From Alloyangia pacifica (lineage in GTDB: Bacteria > Pseudomonadota > Alphaproteobacteria > Rhodobacterales > Rhodobacteraceae), in contig NZ_FOZW01000008.1 of the NCBI RefSeq assembly GCF_900116195.1, positions 1-64,000 of the forward strand: DNA of 64,000 nucleotides, given 5' to 3'. Shown in pieces: positions 46,081 through 54,165 of the stretch (position 1 is its first letter; every line of letters starts with the position of its first letter). Both the position numbers and the translations under genes were made by a program. A model generated the notes under the pieces. It was not told the DNA's origin. It did not search any database and saw only the letters and a list, made by a program, of their open reading frames with translations.

Positions 46081-46820
46081 GCCTCGCGGGCAAGACGGCT
46101 TTCGTCACCGGGGGCGGCTCGGGGGTCGGCGCGGTTATCGCGCTGGCCTTTGCCGAGGCCGGCGCCGAGGTGGTGATCTGCGGGCGCCGTATGGAGCCGC
46201 TCGAGACGGTCGCCGCACGGCACCCGGGCATCCGGGCCGTGCTCTGCGACATCACCGACGAGACGGCGATCTCCGCCGCCATCGCCGAGGCCGCGCCCGA
46301 TATCGTCATCGCCAATGCCGGGGCCTCGGAAAGTGCGCCCTTCACCCGCACCGAACTGGCGGCCTTCGAGCGGATGGTCTCGGTCAACCTTACCGGCACC
46401 TTCCTGACCCTGCGCGAGGGCGCCAAGGCGATGAAGGACAAGCCGTGGGGCCGCCTCATCGCCATCGCCTCCACCGCAGGGCTGAAGGGCTACCCCTATG
46501 TCGCCCCCTATGCGGCGGCCAAGCATGGCGTGATCGGGCTGGTGAAATCCGTGGCGCTGGAGCTGGCGCGCAAGGGCATCACCGCCAATGCGCTCTGCCC
46601 CGGGTTCCTCGACACCGAGATGACCGAACGCTCGATCGCCAATATCGTGGAAAAGACCGGCCGCTCCGCCAAGGAGGCCCGCTCATCGCTCGAAGCCACC
46701 AACCCGATGCACCGGCTGGTGCCACCCGAAGACGTGGCACGCGCCGCACTCTGGCTCTGCGGCGAAGGCTCGGAGATGGTCACCGGGCAGGCAATCTCGA
46801 TCTCCGGAGGCGAGACGTGA
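46077..46820 (+). CDS. SDR family oxidoreductase
   Basis: 247 residues; starts in the monooxygenase stop (ATGA). Cofactor motif TGGGSGVGAV, NAGASES, catalytic IASTAGLKGYPYVAPYAAAK (Tyr/Lys at the end), C-terminal TGQAISISGGE. It resembles 3-hydroxyacyl-CoA dehydrogenase-type SDRs. Coupling to the anthraniloyl-CoA enzyme suggests that it oxidises or reduces the hydroxylated or reduced ring product. Confidence 0.88.
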   Translation: MSLAGKTAFVTGGGSGVGAVIALAFAEAGAEVVICGRRMEPLETVAARHPGIRAVLCDITDETAISAAIAEAAPDIVIANAGASESAPFTRTELAAFERMVSVNLTGTFLTLREGAKAMKDKPWGRLIAIASTAGLKGYPYVAPYAAAKHGVIGLVKSVALELARKGITANALCPGFLDTEMTERSIANIVEKTGRSAKEARSSLEATNPMHRLVPPEDVARAALWLCGEGSEMVTGQAISISGGET

Positions 46821-47245
46821 GCGAGACCTTCACGATCCGCAGGCAGGTCGAGTTCAACCACTGCGACCCGGCCGGGATCGTCTTCTACCCGCGCTATTTC
46901 GAGATGATCTCGGCCGTGCAGGAGCGCTTCTTCGCGGATGCGCTCGGCATGGGCTGGGACCGGATGATCTCCGGCACCGGCATGGCCACCCCCATGGGAC
47001 AGATCGACTGCCGCTTCCACGCGCCCTCTCGGCTCGGCGACTGGCTCGACCTGTCGCTTGGCGTGAAACGCATCGGCCGCGCCTCGGCCAGCTTCGTCAT
47101 CACCTGCACCAGCGGGGATGAGCGCCGCTTCACTTGCCAGGCGACGGTCATCCACGCCGACCTCGCGCAGGGCACCTCTACCGCATGGCCCGCCCAGATG
47201 CGCAACGCCATGACCCGCTACCTGATTGCCAAGACCCCCGATTGA
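46817..47245 (+). CDS. Acyl-CoA thioesterase, 4-HBT-like hotdog
   Basis: 142 residues with a GTG start that overlaps the SDR stop (GTGA). The active-site segment is FNHCDPAGIVFYPRYFEM, the classical 4-hydroxybenzoyl-CoA/gentisyl-CoA thioesterase motif with the nucleophilic Asp. It would release a free aromatic acid from its CoA ester directly after the monooxygenase step. It is the second of three hotdog enzymes in this island. Confidence 0.88.
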   Translation: MSETFTIRRQVEFNHCDPAGIVFYPRYFEMISAVQERFFADALGMGWDRMISGTGMATPMGQIDCRFHAPSRLGDWLDLSLGVKRIGRASASFVITCTSGDERRFTCQATVIHADLAQGTSTAWPAQMRNAMTRYLIAKTPD

Positions 47246-47258
47246 GAAAGACCGACGC

Positions 47259-47672
47259 ATGACCGCACTGACACCCCACATGTTCCTGCAACCCGACGGC
47301 TGGGTGCCGGCGAAAGGCTACGCCAATGGCATGTTGGCCGAGGGCCGGATGGTCTTTACCGGCGGGCTGGTCGGCTGGAACGCGCAGCAGGAGTGGGAGC
47401 ATACCGACATGGTCGGCCAGTTCCGCCAGACGCTGGAGAACATCGTCGCCGTGCTCGACAAGGCCGGCGCGCGCCCCGAGCACCTCGTGCGGCTGACCTG
47501 GTACATCACCGACAAGCAGGAATACCTCGACAACCTGCGCGCCTTCGGTGCCGCCTACCGCGATGTGATCGGCCGCCACTTCCCGGCCATGGCCGTCGTG
47601 CAGGTCTGCGCCCTGATGGAGGACGCGGCGAAGGTCGAGATCGAGGCCACGGCGGTCATCCCCCATGGCTGA
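47259..47672 (+). CDS. RidA family protein (imine/enamine deaminase)
   Basis: 137 residues from the ATG at 47259. YjgF/RidA fold: GMLAEGRMVFTGGLVGWNAQ, then QTLENIVAVLDKAGARPEHL and the LTWYITDKQEYL segment. RidA proteins hydrolyse reactive enamines/imines, releasing ammonia. In an aminobenzoate pathway this is a natural step to remove the ring amino group after hydroxylation or cleavage (inference). It overlaps the next gene by 8 bp. Confidence 0.88.
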   Translation: MTALTPHMFLQPDGWVPAKGYANGMLAEGRMVFTGGLVGWNAQQEWEHTDMVGQFRQTLENIVAVLDKAGARPEHLVRLTWYITDKQEYLDNLRAFGAAYRDVIGRHFPAMAVVQVCALMEDAAKVEIEATAVIPHG

Positions 47673-48057
47673 CGGCGGCGGCGATATCCCGGTGCGCCCC
47701 GACAGCGCGCCGCGCATCCTCACCGTCGCGCCGCAGTCCGAGACGACGGCGCGCGGTCCGGTCTTCGGCGGCTGGATCCTGTCGCAGCTCGATCATGGCG
47801 CCGGGCTTGCCGGGCGCAAGATCTCGGGCGGCGACGTGGTCATCGCCGCGCTGAAGGAGGTGCAGTTCCACGCACCCCTGCACGGCGGCGAGGAGTTCGC
47901 CCTGCACGCCGACCTGAGCCGGCGCGGCAACAGCTCGTTCAACCTCGCCGTCTCCGCCTGGGCCGAGCCCGACGGTGCCTGCCGGCGGATCCTCAGCGCC
48001 GACGTTCTGCTGGTCGCCGTGGACGAAGGCGGCAAGCCGCGCAAGCTTCCGACCTGA
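47665..48057 (+). CDS. YciA-like acyl-CoA thioesterase
   Basis: 130 residues. YciA/cytosolic acyl-CoA hydrolase hotdog with ARGPVFGGWILSQLDHGAGL (the GG-W-x3-x2-D helix motif) and LKEVQFHAPLHGGEEF. This is a different hotdog subfamily from the two 4-HBT-like enzymes nearby. It closes the monooxygenase operon and may recycle CoA or trim dead-end thioesters. Confidence 0.85.
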   Translation: MADGGGDIPVRPDSAPRILTVAPQSETTARGPVFGGWILSQLDHGAGLAGRKISGGDVVIAALKEVQFHAPLHGGEEFALHADLSRRGNSSFNLAVSAWAEPDGACRRILSADVLLVAVDEGGKPRKLPT

Positions 48058-48094
48058 AGCAGTCTCCGCGCCACAAGCCCGGCAGAATGCGAAA

Positions 48095-48158
48095 CTTTCA
48101 GGCTTTTCGATTGCGCTGCGCTGCAATACACGCAACCCTTAAAGTCGAGACCTGAAAG
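48095..48158. promoter_or_regulatory. Inverted repeat upstream of the MarR gene
   Basis: CTTTCAGG (48095-48102) and CCTGAAAG (48151-48158) form a perfect 8-bp inverted repeat whose second arm ends 33 bp before the MarR start. They could be paired half-sites for autoregulation; the wide spacing makes this uncertain. Confidence 0.35.
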
Positions 48159-48190
48159 GGTTTGGCACAACGTCCCGCCGAGGCTGACCG

Positions 48191-48655
48191 ATGGAACAAA
48201 CGACCGAACACCAGGTGACCGACGAGCACCTCGCGCGCCAGCGGCTGCGGCTCTGGCTGCAGATGCTCAAGGCCGTGCGCCACGTCGAGGGGAGCCTCCG
48301 CGAGCGCCTGCGCTCGGGCTATGACACCACCCTGCCCCGTTTCGACGTGCTCGCCGCGCTGCACGCCGCGCCCGAGGGCATGAAGATGAGCGAGCTGTCG
48401 CAGCAGCTGGTGGTCTCGAACGGCAATGTGACCGGCGTGGTCGACCGGCTGGTGGCCGACGGGCTGGCCGAGCGCCAGACCGTGGAAAGCGACCGCCGCG
48501 CCTTCCGCGTGCTGATCACCCCGGCCGGGCGGACGCTGATGGACGAGATGGTGGCCGAGCACCTGCGCTGGATCGACGGGATGTTTTCCGAGATCTCCGA
48601 GACCGACGCGGCGCGGGGCATCTCGATCATGCTCGATATCCGCAACAAGCATTGA
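48191..48655 (+). CDS. MarR family transcriptional regulator
   Basis: 154 residues. Winged helix: LPRFDVLAALHAAPEGMKMS, then LSQQLVVSNGNVTGVVDRLV (recognition helix) and ESDRRAFRVLITPAG (wing). Related MarR proteins sense aromatic acids or their CoA esters. It follows the monooxygenase operon after 133 bp with its own promoter region and ends before a strong terminator. Confidence 0.92.
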   Translation: MEQTTEHQVTDEHLARQRLRLWLQMLKAVRHVEGSLRERLRSGYDTTLPRFDVLAALHAAPEGMKMSELSQQLVVSNGNVTGVVDRLVADGLAERQTVESDRRAFRVLITPAGRTLMDEMVAEHLRWIDGMFSEISETDAARGISIMLDIRNKH

Positions 48656-48685
48656 ACGGGGCGCCGGAAACGGCAGGGACAGAGA

Positions 48686-48716
48686 AAAGGCCCCCGCAGG
48701 TGATGCGGGGGCCTTT
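48686..48716. terminator. Bidirectional intrinsic terminator
   Basis: A 13-bp perfect stem (AAAGGCCCCCGCA and its complement) around GGTGA, with A and T tracts at its ends, between the convergent MarR and SDR genes. Confidence 0.9.
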
Positions 48717-48752
48717 GCAATTGTCAGCTGACAATCCCTTCGGCGGCGCGGC

Positions 48753-49562
48753 TCAGAGCAGCCCGGTCTCGCGGGCGACGCGGCGGTAGCCGGCCCCGGC
48801 GGTGAAGCCACCGTCGATCACGAAATCCTCGCCGGTGATGAAGCCCGAGGCCCCGGATGCGAGGAACAGCACCAGCTGCGCCACCTCCGTCGCCTCGCCA
48901 GCGCGCTGCGCCGGGGTCATGCCGATCATCGGCCCGAGGTGCGGCGAGCCGCGGTTGAGGTCGGTGACGATCAATCCCGGGCAGATCGCGTTGACCCGCA
49001 CGCCCTGCTCGGCAAACTCCATCGCCGCCGTGCGCGTCAGCCCGCGGAGCGCCCATTTCGACGAGGTGTAGGCCGGATCGTAGTGCCCCGTAAAGGCGCT
49101 GTTGGACGAGATATTGACGATGCTACCGCCGCCCCCTTCGGCCATCATCGGCGCCGCGAGCTTGACCCCGATGAAGGCGCCGGTGGCGTTCACGTCGAGC
49201 ACCTTGCGCCACTCCTCGACCGACATGTCGCGAATGATCTTGCGGTTGATGATCCCGGCGTTGTTGACCAGCACGTCGAGCTGCCCGGTCCAGTCCCGAA
49301 CCAGCGCCAGCGCCTCGGCCCATTCCGCCTCGGAGGTCACGTCGAGGCGCTTGAAGCGCACGTCATGCCCCTCGGAGGCGAGACGCTCGGCGAGCGCCGC
49401 GCCCTCCTCTTCCAGCACGTCGCAGATCAGCACCGAGGCGCCGGCGGTGGCCAGCATCTCGGCCTCGACCGCGCCTTGCCCGCGTGCGGCGCCGGTGACG
49501 ATCGCGGTCTTGCCCGAGAGATCCGTCAGCGCCGACTTCAGCGCGTTGAAGTCGATGCTCAT
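48753..49562 (-). CDS. SDR family oxidoreductase
   Basis: 269 residues. TGAARGQG cofactor motif, NNAGIINRK, catalytic Ser in ISSNSAF and Tyr/Lys in YTSSKWALRG, then TGEDFVIDGG. It is a classical NAD(P) SDR similar to 3-oxoacyl reductase/gluconate dehydrogenase types. It is the last gene of the cupin-FAH-SDR operon and overlaps the FAH gene by 4 bp. It probably acts on the ring-cleavage product or on a side-chain alcohol. Confidence 0.9.
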   Translation of the reverse strand: MSIDFNALKSALTDLSGKTAIVTGAARGQGAVEAEMLATAGASVLICDVLEEEGAALAERLASEGHDVRFKRLDVTSEAEWAEALALVRDWTGQLDVLVNNAGIINRKIIRDMSVEEWRKVLDVNATGAFIGVKLAAPMMAEGGGGSIVNISSNSAFTGHYDPAYTSSKWALRGLTRTAAMEFAEQGVRVNAICPGLIVTDLNRGSPHLGPMIGMTPAQRAGEATEVAQLVLFLASGASGFITGEDFVIDGGFTAGAGYRRVARETGLL

Positions 49563-50401
49563 GCCTGCACCATCACCTGACGCTGCTCGCCAAGCCCGTT
49601 TGCGCCGAGAGTGACCACCTGCCCCGCCTTGAGGAAGGTCGGCGGCTTCATTCCCAGCCCCACGCCCGGCGGCGTGCCGGTGGCGATGATGTCGCCCGGT
49701 TCCAGCGTCATGAACTGCGAGATGTAATGCACCAGATGCGCCACGCCGAAGATCATCGTGCGGGTGTTGCCGGTCTGGCGGCGCTCGCCGTCAACGTCTA
49801 GCCAGAGATCGATGTCCTGCACGTCGGCGATCTCGTCCTTGGTGACCATCCACGGCCCCACCGGGCCGAACGTGTCGTGGCTCTTGCCCTTCACCCACTG
49901 GCCGCCGCGCTCGGACTGGAAGCGGCGCTCGGAGACGTCGTTGACCAGCGCGTAGCCCGCCACGTGGTCGAGCGCCTCCGCTTCGGAGACGTATTTCGCG
50001 CGGCTGCCGATCACGATGCCCAACTCGATCTCCCAGTCGGTGCGGTCCGAGCCGCGCGGGATCTCCACGTCATCGTAGGGGCCGCAGAGCGCGGTGGTCG
50101 CCTTGGAGAAGAGCACCGGCTCGGCGGGCGGCTCCTTGCCGGTCTCGCGGGCATGGTCGGCGTAGTTGAGACCGACGCACAGGAACTTGCCCGGGCGCGC
50201 GATGGCCGAGCCGATACGCGGAGTGCCCTCGATCAGCGGCAGCGTGGTCGGATCGAGCGCGGCGATGCGGGCGAGGCCTTCGGGCGAGAGCGCCGCGCCG
50301 TCGATGTCGGCGACGATGCCCGAGAGGTCACGCAGCTTGCCCTCGGCGTCAAGCATGGCGGGACGTTCGGCACCATGCGGGCCGCAACGGAGAAGTTTCA
50401 T
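49559..50401 (-). CDS. Fumarylacetoacetate hydrolase (FAH) family protein
   Basis: 280 residues. Metal-binding FAH core: FLCVGLNYADHARETGK, then DWEIELGIVIGSRAKYVSE (E-x-E ligands) and GDIIATGTPPGVGLG near the C-terminus. Members hydrolyse or isomerise acylpyruvate-type ring-cleavage products (fumarylpyruvate, homoprotocatechuate and gentisate pathways). Between a cupin and an SDR gene, it likely handles the open-chain product of the aromatic ring. Confidence 0.92.
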   Translation of the reverse strand: MKLLRCGPHGAERPAMLDAEGKLRDLSGIVADIDGAALSPEGLARIAALDPTTLPLIEGTPRIGSAIARPGKFLCVGLNYADHARETGKEPPAEPVLFSKATTALCGPYDDVEIPRGSDRTDWEIELGIVIGSRAKYVSEAEALDHVAGYALVNDVSERRFQSERGGQWVKGKSHDTFGPVGPWMVTKDEIADVQDIDLWLDVDGERRQTGNTRTMIFGVAHLVHYISQFMTLEPGDIIATGTPPGVGLGMKPPTFLKAGQVVTLGANGLGEQRQVMVQA

Positions 50402-50477
50402 GAGGATGTCCTTTCAGTCTGTGGGACCGCGGCGCGAGAGGTGAACTCCCCTGACGCCGCAGACCTGTCGGCCGCGA

Positions 50478-50906
50478 TCAGGCGCGGCGGTAGCCTTCGA
50501 GCGCTTCGTCGGGCACATCCTCGAGGTTCTCCACCAGGTTGTCCGGGGTGCGACAGGTCAGCCAGACCAGTTCCTCGGTGGTGCTCATGTTGACCTCGAC
50601 ATGCGGCATGAAGGGCGGGACGAAGACGAAGTCGCCCTCGAACATGTCGATGTAGTCTTTGTAGTCGTCGCCGAAGTAGATGCGCCCGTGGCCCTTCAGC
50701 ACATAGCCACCAGTCTCGCATTCCTTGTGGTGGTGCGGCGGCGAACGGTGACCCGGCTCGTTGGTGACGCGACCGAACCAGATCTTCGTCGCCGGCGTGT
50801 GCTGCGGGCTGACGCCGGACTTGCGGACGCAATCGCCGGATTGCTGGGTGCCTTCGTCGAGCTCTGCGGAGCGCGTGACGACGGGAACGACTTTCTGCTG
50901 GGTCAT
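50478..50906 (-). CDS. Single-domain cupin, candidate ring-cleaving dioxygenase
   Basis: 142 residues from the ATG at 50906 (GGGAGAG upstream). Both cupin motifs are intact: SPPHHHKECETGGYVL (His58-60, Glu62/64) and GDFVFVPPFMPHVEVN (His102). The metal site is therefore probably functional. Single-domain cupins include 3-hydroxyanthranilate 3,4-dioxygenase, though this protein is shorter. As first gene before an FAH hydrolase and an SDR it could cleave a hydroxylated anthranilate, but a binding or sugar-isomerase-like role cannot be excluded. Confidence 0.75.
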   Translation of the reverse strand: MTQQKVVPVVTRSAELDEGTQQSGDCVRKSGVSPQHTPATKIWFGRVTNEPGHRSPPHHHKECETGGYVLKGHGRIYFGDDYKDYIDMFEGDFVFVPPFMPHVEVNMSTTEELVWLTCRTPDNLVENLEDVPDEALEGYRRA

Positions 50907-51263
50907 GTGACTTCTCTCCCTGGACGAACCATGCGGCGCAGGTGCCGCGCTAGGCGCAACGCTAGAGTGGTTTATTTTAGGCTTCAAGTTTTTTCTATCG
51001 AGCACAGCCTTCAACACGCGAGGGACATCCGACACCCTTCATCGACGACCAGGCCTTCACGCCCTGTATTCCCGCATAGCAGGGAACAATGCCCAAGTTC
51101 GCGGCGAGTTTGTGGATTGCCTGACCGGACATGCCCTGCGCCAGGAGAAAAATGACAGGTTTATAAATTTCGTTCTTGAAGAAAAAAATTATATGTATTT
51201 GCATGTATCTCAAGGAACGACCGGCCAACGAGTCACCGAACACCACCTCAGGGAGACATGGAA
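50907..51263. promoter_or_regulatory. Divergent promoter region of the cupin and isatin hydrolase operons
   Basis: 357 bp without a convincing gene. It contains TTTATTTTAG plus CTTCAAG (50971-50988), close to the cupin start. On the other side, a perfect palindrome TTCTTGAAGAA (51173-51183) lies in an AT-rich stretch before the isatin hydrolase gene. Both share the CTT[GC]AAG core with the region at 43736-43742, suggesting one regulator for three promoters. Confidence 0.6.
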
Positions 51264-52055
51264 ATGACCAACACAGACGCCCTCGCGACGCTCGCCAGCG
51301 GCCTGCTCGACGGCTCGATCAAGGTGATCGACTGCACCGCCCCGCTCGGCCCCGACACGCCGCTTCTGAAGCTGCCGCCGGAGATCGCCGACGACACGCC
51401 GAAGATCGAGATCCACAAGATCTCGGAATACGGCGACCGCGGCCCGTTCTGGGCGTGGAACTGGCTGAAGATCGGCGAGCACTCGGGCACCCACTACGAT
51501 GCACCGCACCACTGGGTCACCGGCAAGGACTATGCCGACGGCTCGGTCGACACCATCGACCCGCAGTATTTCGCCGCCCCCGCCAATGTCATCGACTGCT
51601 CGAAGGAAGCCGCCGAGGACGCCGACTTCCTGCTGACCGTCGAGCACGTGAAGGCCTGGGAGGCAGAGCACGGCGAGATCAAGCAAGGCGAATGGGTGCT
51701 GATGCGCACCGACTGGGACCAGTACAACACTGACGAGGCCGCCTACCTCAACGCCGACGAGACCGGCCCGCACACCCCCGGCCCGACCGCCGAGGTGATC
51801 CAGTACCTGATGGAAGAGAAGAAGGCGCTCGGCTGGGGCACGCAGTGCATCGGCACCGACGCCGGCGCGGCGGGCGGCTTCGAGATCCCCTTCCCCGCGC
51901 ACAACCTGCTGCACAAGCACAACCGCTACGGGCTGGCCTCGCTGACCAACCTCGACAAGCTGCCGGCCAAGGGGGCGATCCTCGTTGCCGCGCCGCTGAA
52001 GATCGTCAAGGGCACCGGCTCGCCGATCCGCGCGCTGGCGCTGGTCGCGGCCTGA
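51264..52055 (+). CDS. Isatin hydrolase (cyclase/kynurenine formamidase-like superfamily)
   Basis: 263 residues from the ATG at 51264, 8 nt after GGGAG; an ATG at 51258 is too close to that site. The metal-binding signature HSGTHYDAPHHW (residues 73-84; His73, His77, Asp79) and PFWAWNWLKIGEH, GTDAGAAGGFEIPFPAHNLL are as I recall for isatin hydrolase of Labrenzia, a manganese enzyme that opens isatin to isatinate. Kynurenine formamidases share the HxGTHxD motif but are shorter (about 210) and lack the WAWNW part. It is first in an operon with an FAD oxidoreductase and a MarR gene. Confidence 0.88.
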   Translation: MTNTDALATLASGLLDGSIKVIDCTAPLGPDTPLLKLPPEIADDTPKIEIHKISEYGDRGPFWAWNWLKIGEHSGTHYDAPHHWVTGKDYADGSVDTIDPQYFAAPANVIDCSKEAAEDADFLLTVEHVKAWEAEHGEIKQGEWVLMRTDWDQYNTDEAAYLNADETGPHTPGPTAEVIQYLMEEKKALGWGTQCIGTDAGAAGGFEIPFPAHNLLHKHNRYGLASLTNLDKLPAKGAILVAAPLKIVKGTGSPIRALALVAA

Positions 52056-52087
52056 GCCGACCGCCCGAACCCAAGGAGCGCCCGCAG

Positions 52088-53659
52088 ATGACCGCCCCGA
52101 CCTCTCCCGACGTTGCCATCATCGGCAGCGGCATCAACGCGCTGACCGCCGCGGCCATGCTCGCCCGCTCGGGCAAGCGCGTCGCCGTGTTCGAACGCGA
52201 GGCGATCGCGGGCGGCTGCATGCGCTCCGAGACACTGGCCGAGGGGGTCACCTATGACCCCCTCGCCACCACCTTCGTGCTGTGGGTCACCGGCGGGGCG
52301 CATGGCGCGCTTGGTGCTGACCTCGCGCGGCATGGCGTGGAGTTCTGCGCCACCGACATGCCGACCGGCGTGCTGCTGCCCGACGGGCGGGCGCTGACCT
52401 ATACCACCGACCGCGCCATCAACGTCGCCGCCTTCGACGCGGCCCATGACGGCGACGGCGCGCAGCTGGCCCGCGATCTGGATGCCTTCGGCGCCGACGC
52501 AGAGCTGCTCTTCGGCCTGATGGGCGGCGATCCCTGGTCGAAACAGACCGCCAAGCAGCTCGCCAAGGAGACCTGGAAGCGCAAGCCGCGCGGCCTTGCG
52601 ACGGTGATGGGCGGGGCCCTGCAGCCAATGCGTTCCTGGCTCGAAAGCGCCTTCGAAAGCGACCTGTCGCGCGCCCTCTGGGCACCCTGGTGCCTGCACG
52701 CTGGGCTGGGGCCGGAAGCGGCCTTCTCCGGGCAGATGGGCAAGGTCATCGGTTTCGCGCTGGAGGCCGCCTCGGCCCCTGTGGTCAAGGGCGGTGCCGT
52801 CAACATGGTGCGCGGCCTCATCGCCATCATCGAGGAACACGGCGGCAGCGTCCGCACCTCTGCCGAGGTCGCCGAGATCACCCGCGAGGGGGACCGCGCC
52901 ACCGGCCTGCGGCTCGCCAGCGGCGAGACAATTGCCGCCAAGACCGTGCTCGCCTCGGTCACGCCGCAGCAGCTCTACGGCACGCTCGCCGCAGAGCCCG
53001 CGCGCAAGGACGATCTGCGCAAGTATCGGCACGGCAAGGGCAACTTCCAGCTGCACTACCTGCTGAACGGGCCGGTGAAATGGCAAACCGAGGGACTCGA
53101 GAAGGTGCAACTGCTGCACCTGACGCCCGGCCTCGATGGCGTGTCCAAGGCCGGCAACGAGGCCGAACGCGGCATGCTGCCCGAGGTGCCGACGATCTGC
53201 GTCGGCCAGCCCTGCGCCGCCGACCCGAGCCGCGCCCCCGAAGGGCAGAGCGTGCTCTGGCTGCAGATGCCCGAGGCACCGCGCCACGTGAAAGGCGATG
53301 CCGCCGGGCAGATCGACGTGCCCGCCGATGGCGCCTGGACCGAGACCCTGCGCGAGGCCTTTGCCGACCGCATCGAGGCCATTCTCGCGCAGCACATCGA
53401 CGGCTTTGCCGAAAGCATCGTGACCCGGCGCGCGATTTCGCCGGCAGACCTCGAAGGCTACAACATGAACCTCGTCGGCGGCGATCCCTACGGTGGCGCC
53501 TGTACTCTCGACCAGTTCTTCCTCTGGCGCCCCTTCGCGGACAGCACGCGCCACGGCACCGACCTCAAGGGCCTCTATCACATCGGCGCCTCGACCCACC
53601 CCGGGCCGGGCCTTTCGGGCGGTTCGGGCTTTCTGGTGGCGAAGGAGCTGGGCGCATGA
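52088..53659 (+). CDS. Phytoene desaturase-like FAD-dependent oxidoreductase (paralogue 1)
   Basis: 523 residues from the ATG at 52088 after AAGGAG; the frame is open upstream but overlaps the hydrolase. N-terminal VAIIGSGINALTAAAMLARS and FEREAIAGGCMRSE, C-terminal GLYHIGASTHPGPGLSGGSG, the ends expected of CrtI/NAD(P)-FAD amine-oxidase-type proteins. There is no carotenoid gene nearby, so pigment synthesis is unlikely. It is a clear paralogue of the gene at 57868, and the pair flank the IOR-like genes. Possible roles are oxidising an indoline intermediate or shuttling electrons for the IOR-like enzyme; both are inference. Confidence 0.85.
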   Translation: MTAPTSPDVAIIGSGINALTAAAMLARSGKRVAVFEREAIAGGCMRSETLAEGVTYDPLATTFVLWVTGGAHGALGADLARHGVEFCATDMPTGVLLPDGRALTYTTDRAINVAAFDAAHDGDGAQLARDLDAFGADAELLFGLMGGDPWSKQTAKQLAKETWKRKPRGLATVMGGALQPMRSWLESAFESDLSRALWAPWCLHAGLGPEAAFSGQMGKVIGFALEAASAPVVKGGAVNMVRGLIAIIEEHGGSVRTSAEVAEITREGDRATGLRLASGETIAAKTVLASVTPQQLYGTLAAEPARKDDLRKYRHGKGNFQLHYLLNGPVKWQTEGLEKVQLLHLTPGLDGVSKAGNEAERGMLPEVPTICVGQPCAADPSRAPEGQSVLWLQMPEAPRHVKGDAAGQIDVPADGAWTETLREAFADRIEAILAQHIDGFAESIVTRRAISPADLEGYNMNLVGGDPYGGACTLDQFFLWRPFADSTRHGTDLKGLYHIGASTHPGPGLSGGSGFLVAKELGA

Positions 53660-54102
53660 CGGGCGCCCCCAAGGACCTCGAGTCCTTCACCCCCTACCTG
53701 CTGAACCGCATTGGCGCGCGCTACAACAAGAGCGTGGAGACCGCGCTCAAGGAAGTAGGCGTGTCGGTGGCGCAGATGCGGGCGCTCGCGGTGCTGGCCG
53801 AGAGCGGGCCCCACACGATCAACGAGCTGTCGGTGCTGACCGTCATCAAGCAGCCGACCCTGTCGCGCACGCTCGACGCGATGGAGAGCGCGGGGCTGGT
53901 CCGGCGCGAGGCGCAGGACGGCGACAGCCGCTTTCGAAAGATCAGCCTCACCGAGGCGGGACGCGCCGCCTATGAGACCGCCTGGCCGGCGATGCAATCC
54001 ATGCGCGACCGCATGTTGCAGGCGCTCGACGAGGATGAGCGCGCGACCCTGAACGAGTTGCTGCAGCGCGTGCTGCACGACATCCGCCACCACGACTACT
54101 GA
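53656..54102 (+). CDS. MarR family transcriptional regulator
   Basis: 148 residues starting in the stop of the FAD oxidoreductase (ATGA). Winged helix: SVAQMRALAVLAESGPHTIN, then ELSVLTVIKQPTLSRTLDAM and the wing EAQDGDSRFRKISLT. Cotranscribed with the isatin hydrolase and directly upstream of the IOR-like genes, it is the best candidate regulator for the isatin part of the island. It differs clearly from the MarR at 48191. Confidence 0.92.
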   Translation: MTGAPKDLESFTPYLLNRIGARYNKSVETALKEVGVSVAQMRALAVLAESGPHTINELSVLTVIKQPTLSRTLDAMESAGLVRREAQDGDSRFRKISLTEAGRAAYETAWPAMQSMRDRMLQALDEDERATLNELLQRVLHDIRHHDY

Positions 54103-54165
54103 CAGAAAAGACCGGACGGGCCCCACCTCTGCACGGCCCCGGACCGAGACCCAAGGAGACCACCC

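Noticed and set aside
52088-53659. Carotenoid (CrtI) annotation for the two desaturase-like flavoproteins
   Set aside because: No other carotenoid genes are nearby and both are coupled to aromatic catabolism genes, so only the fold-level call is kept.
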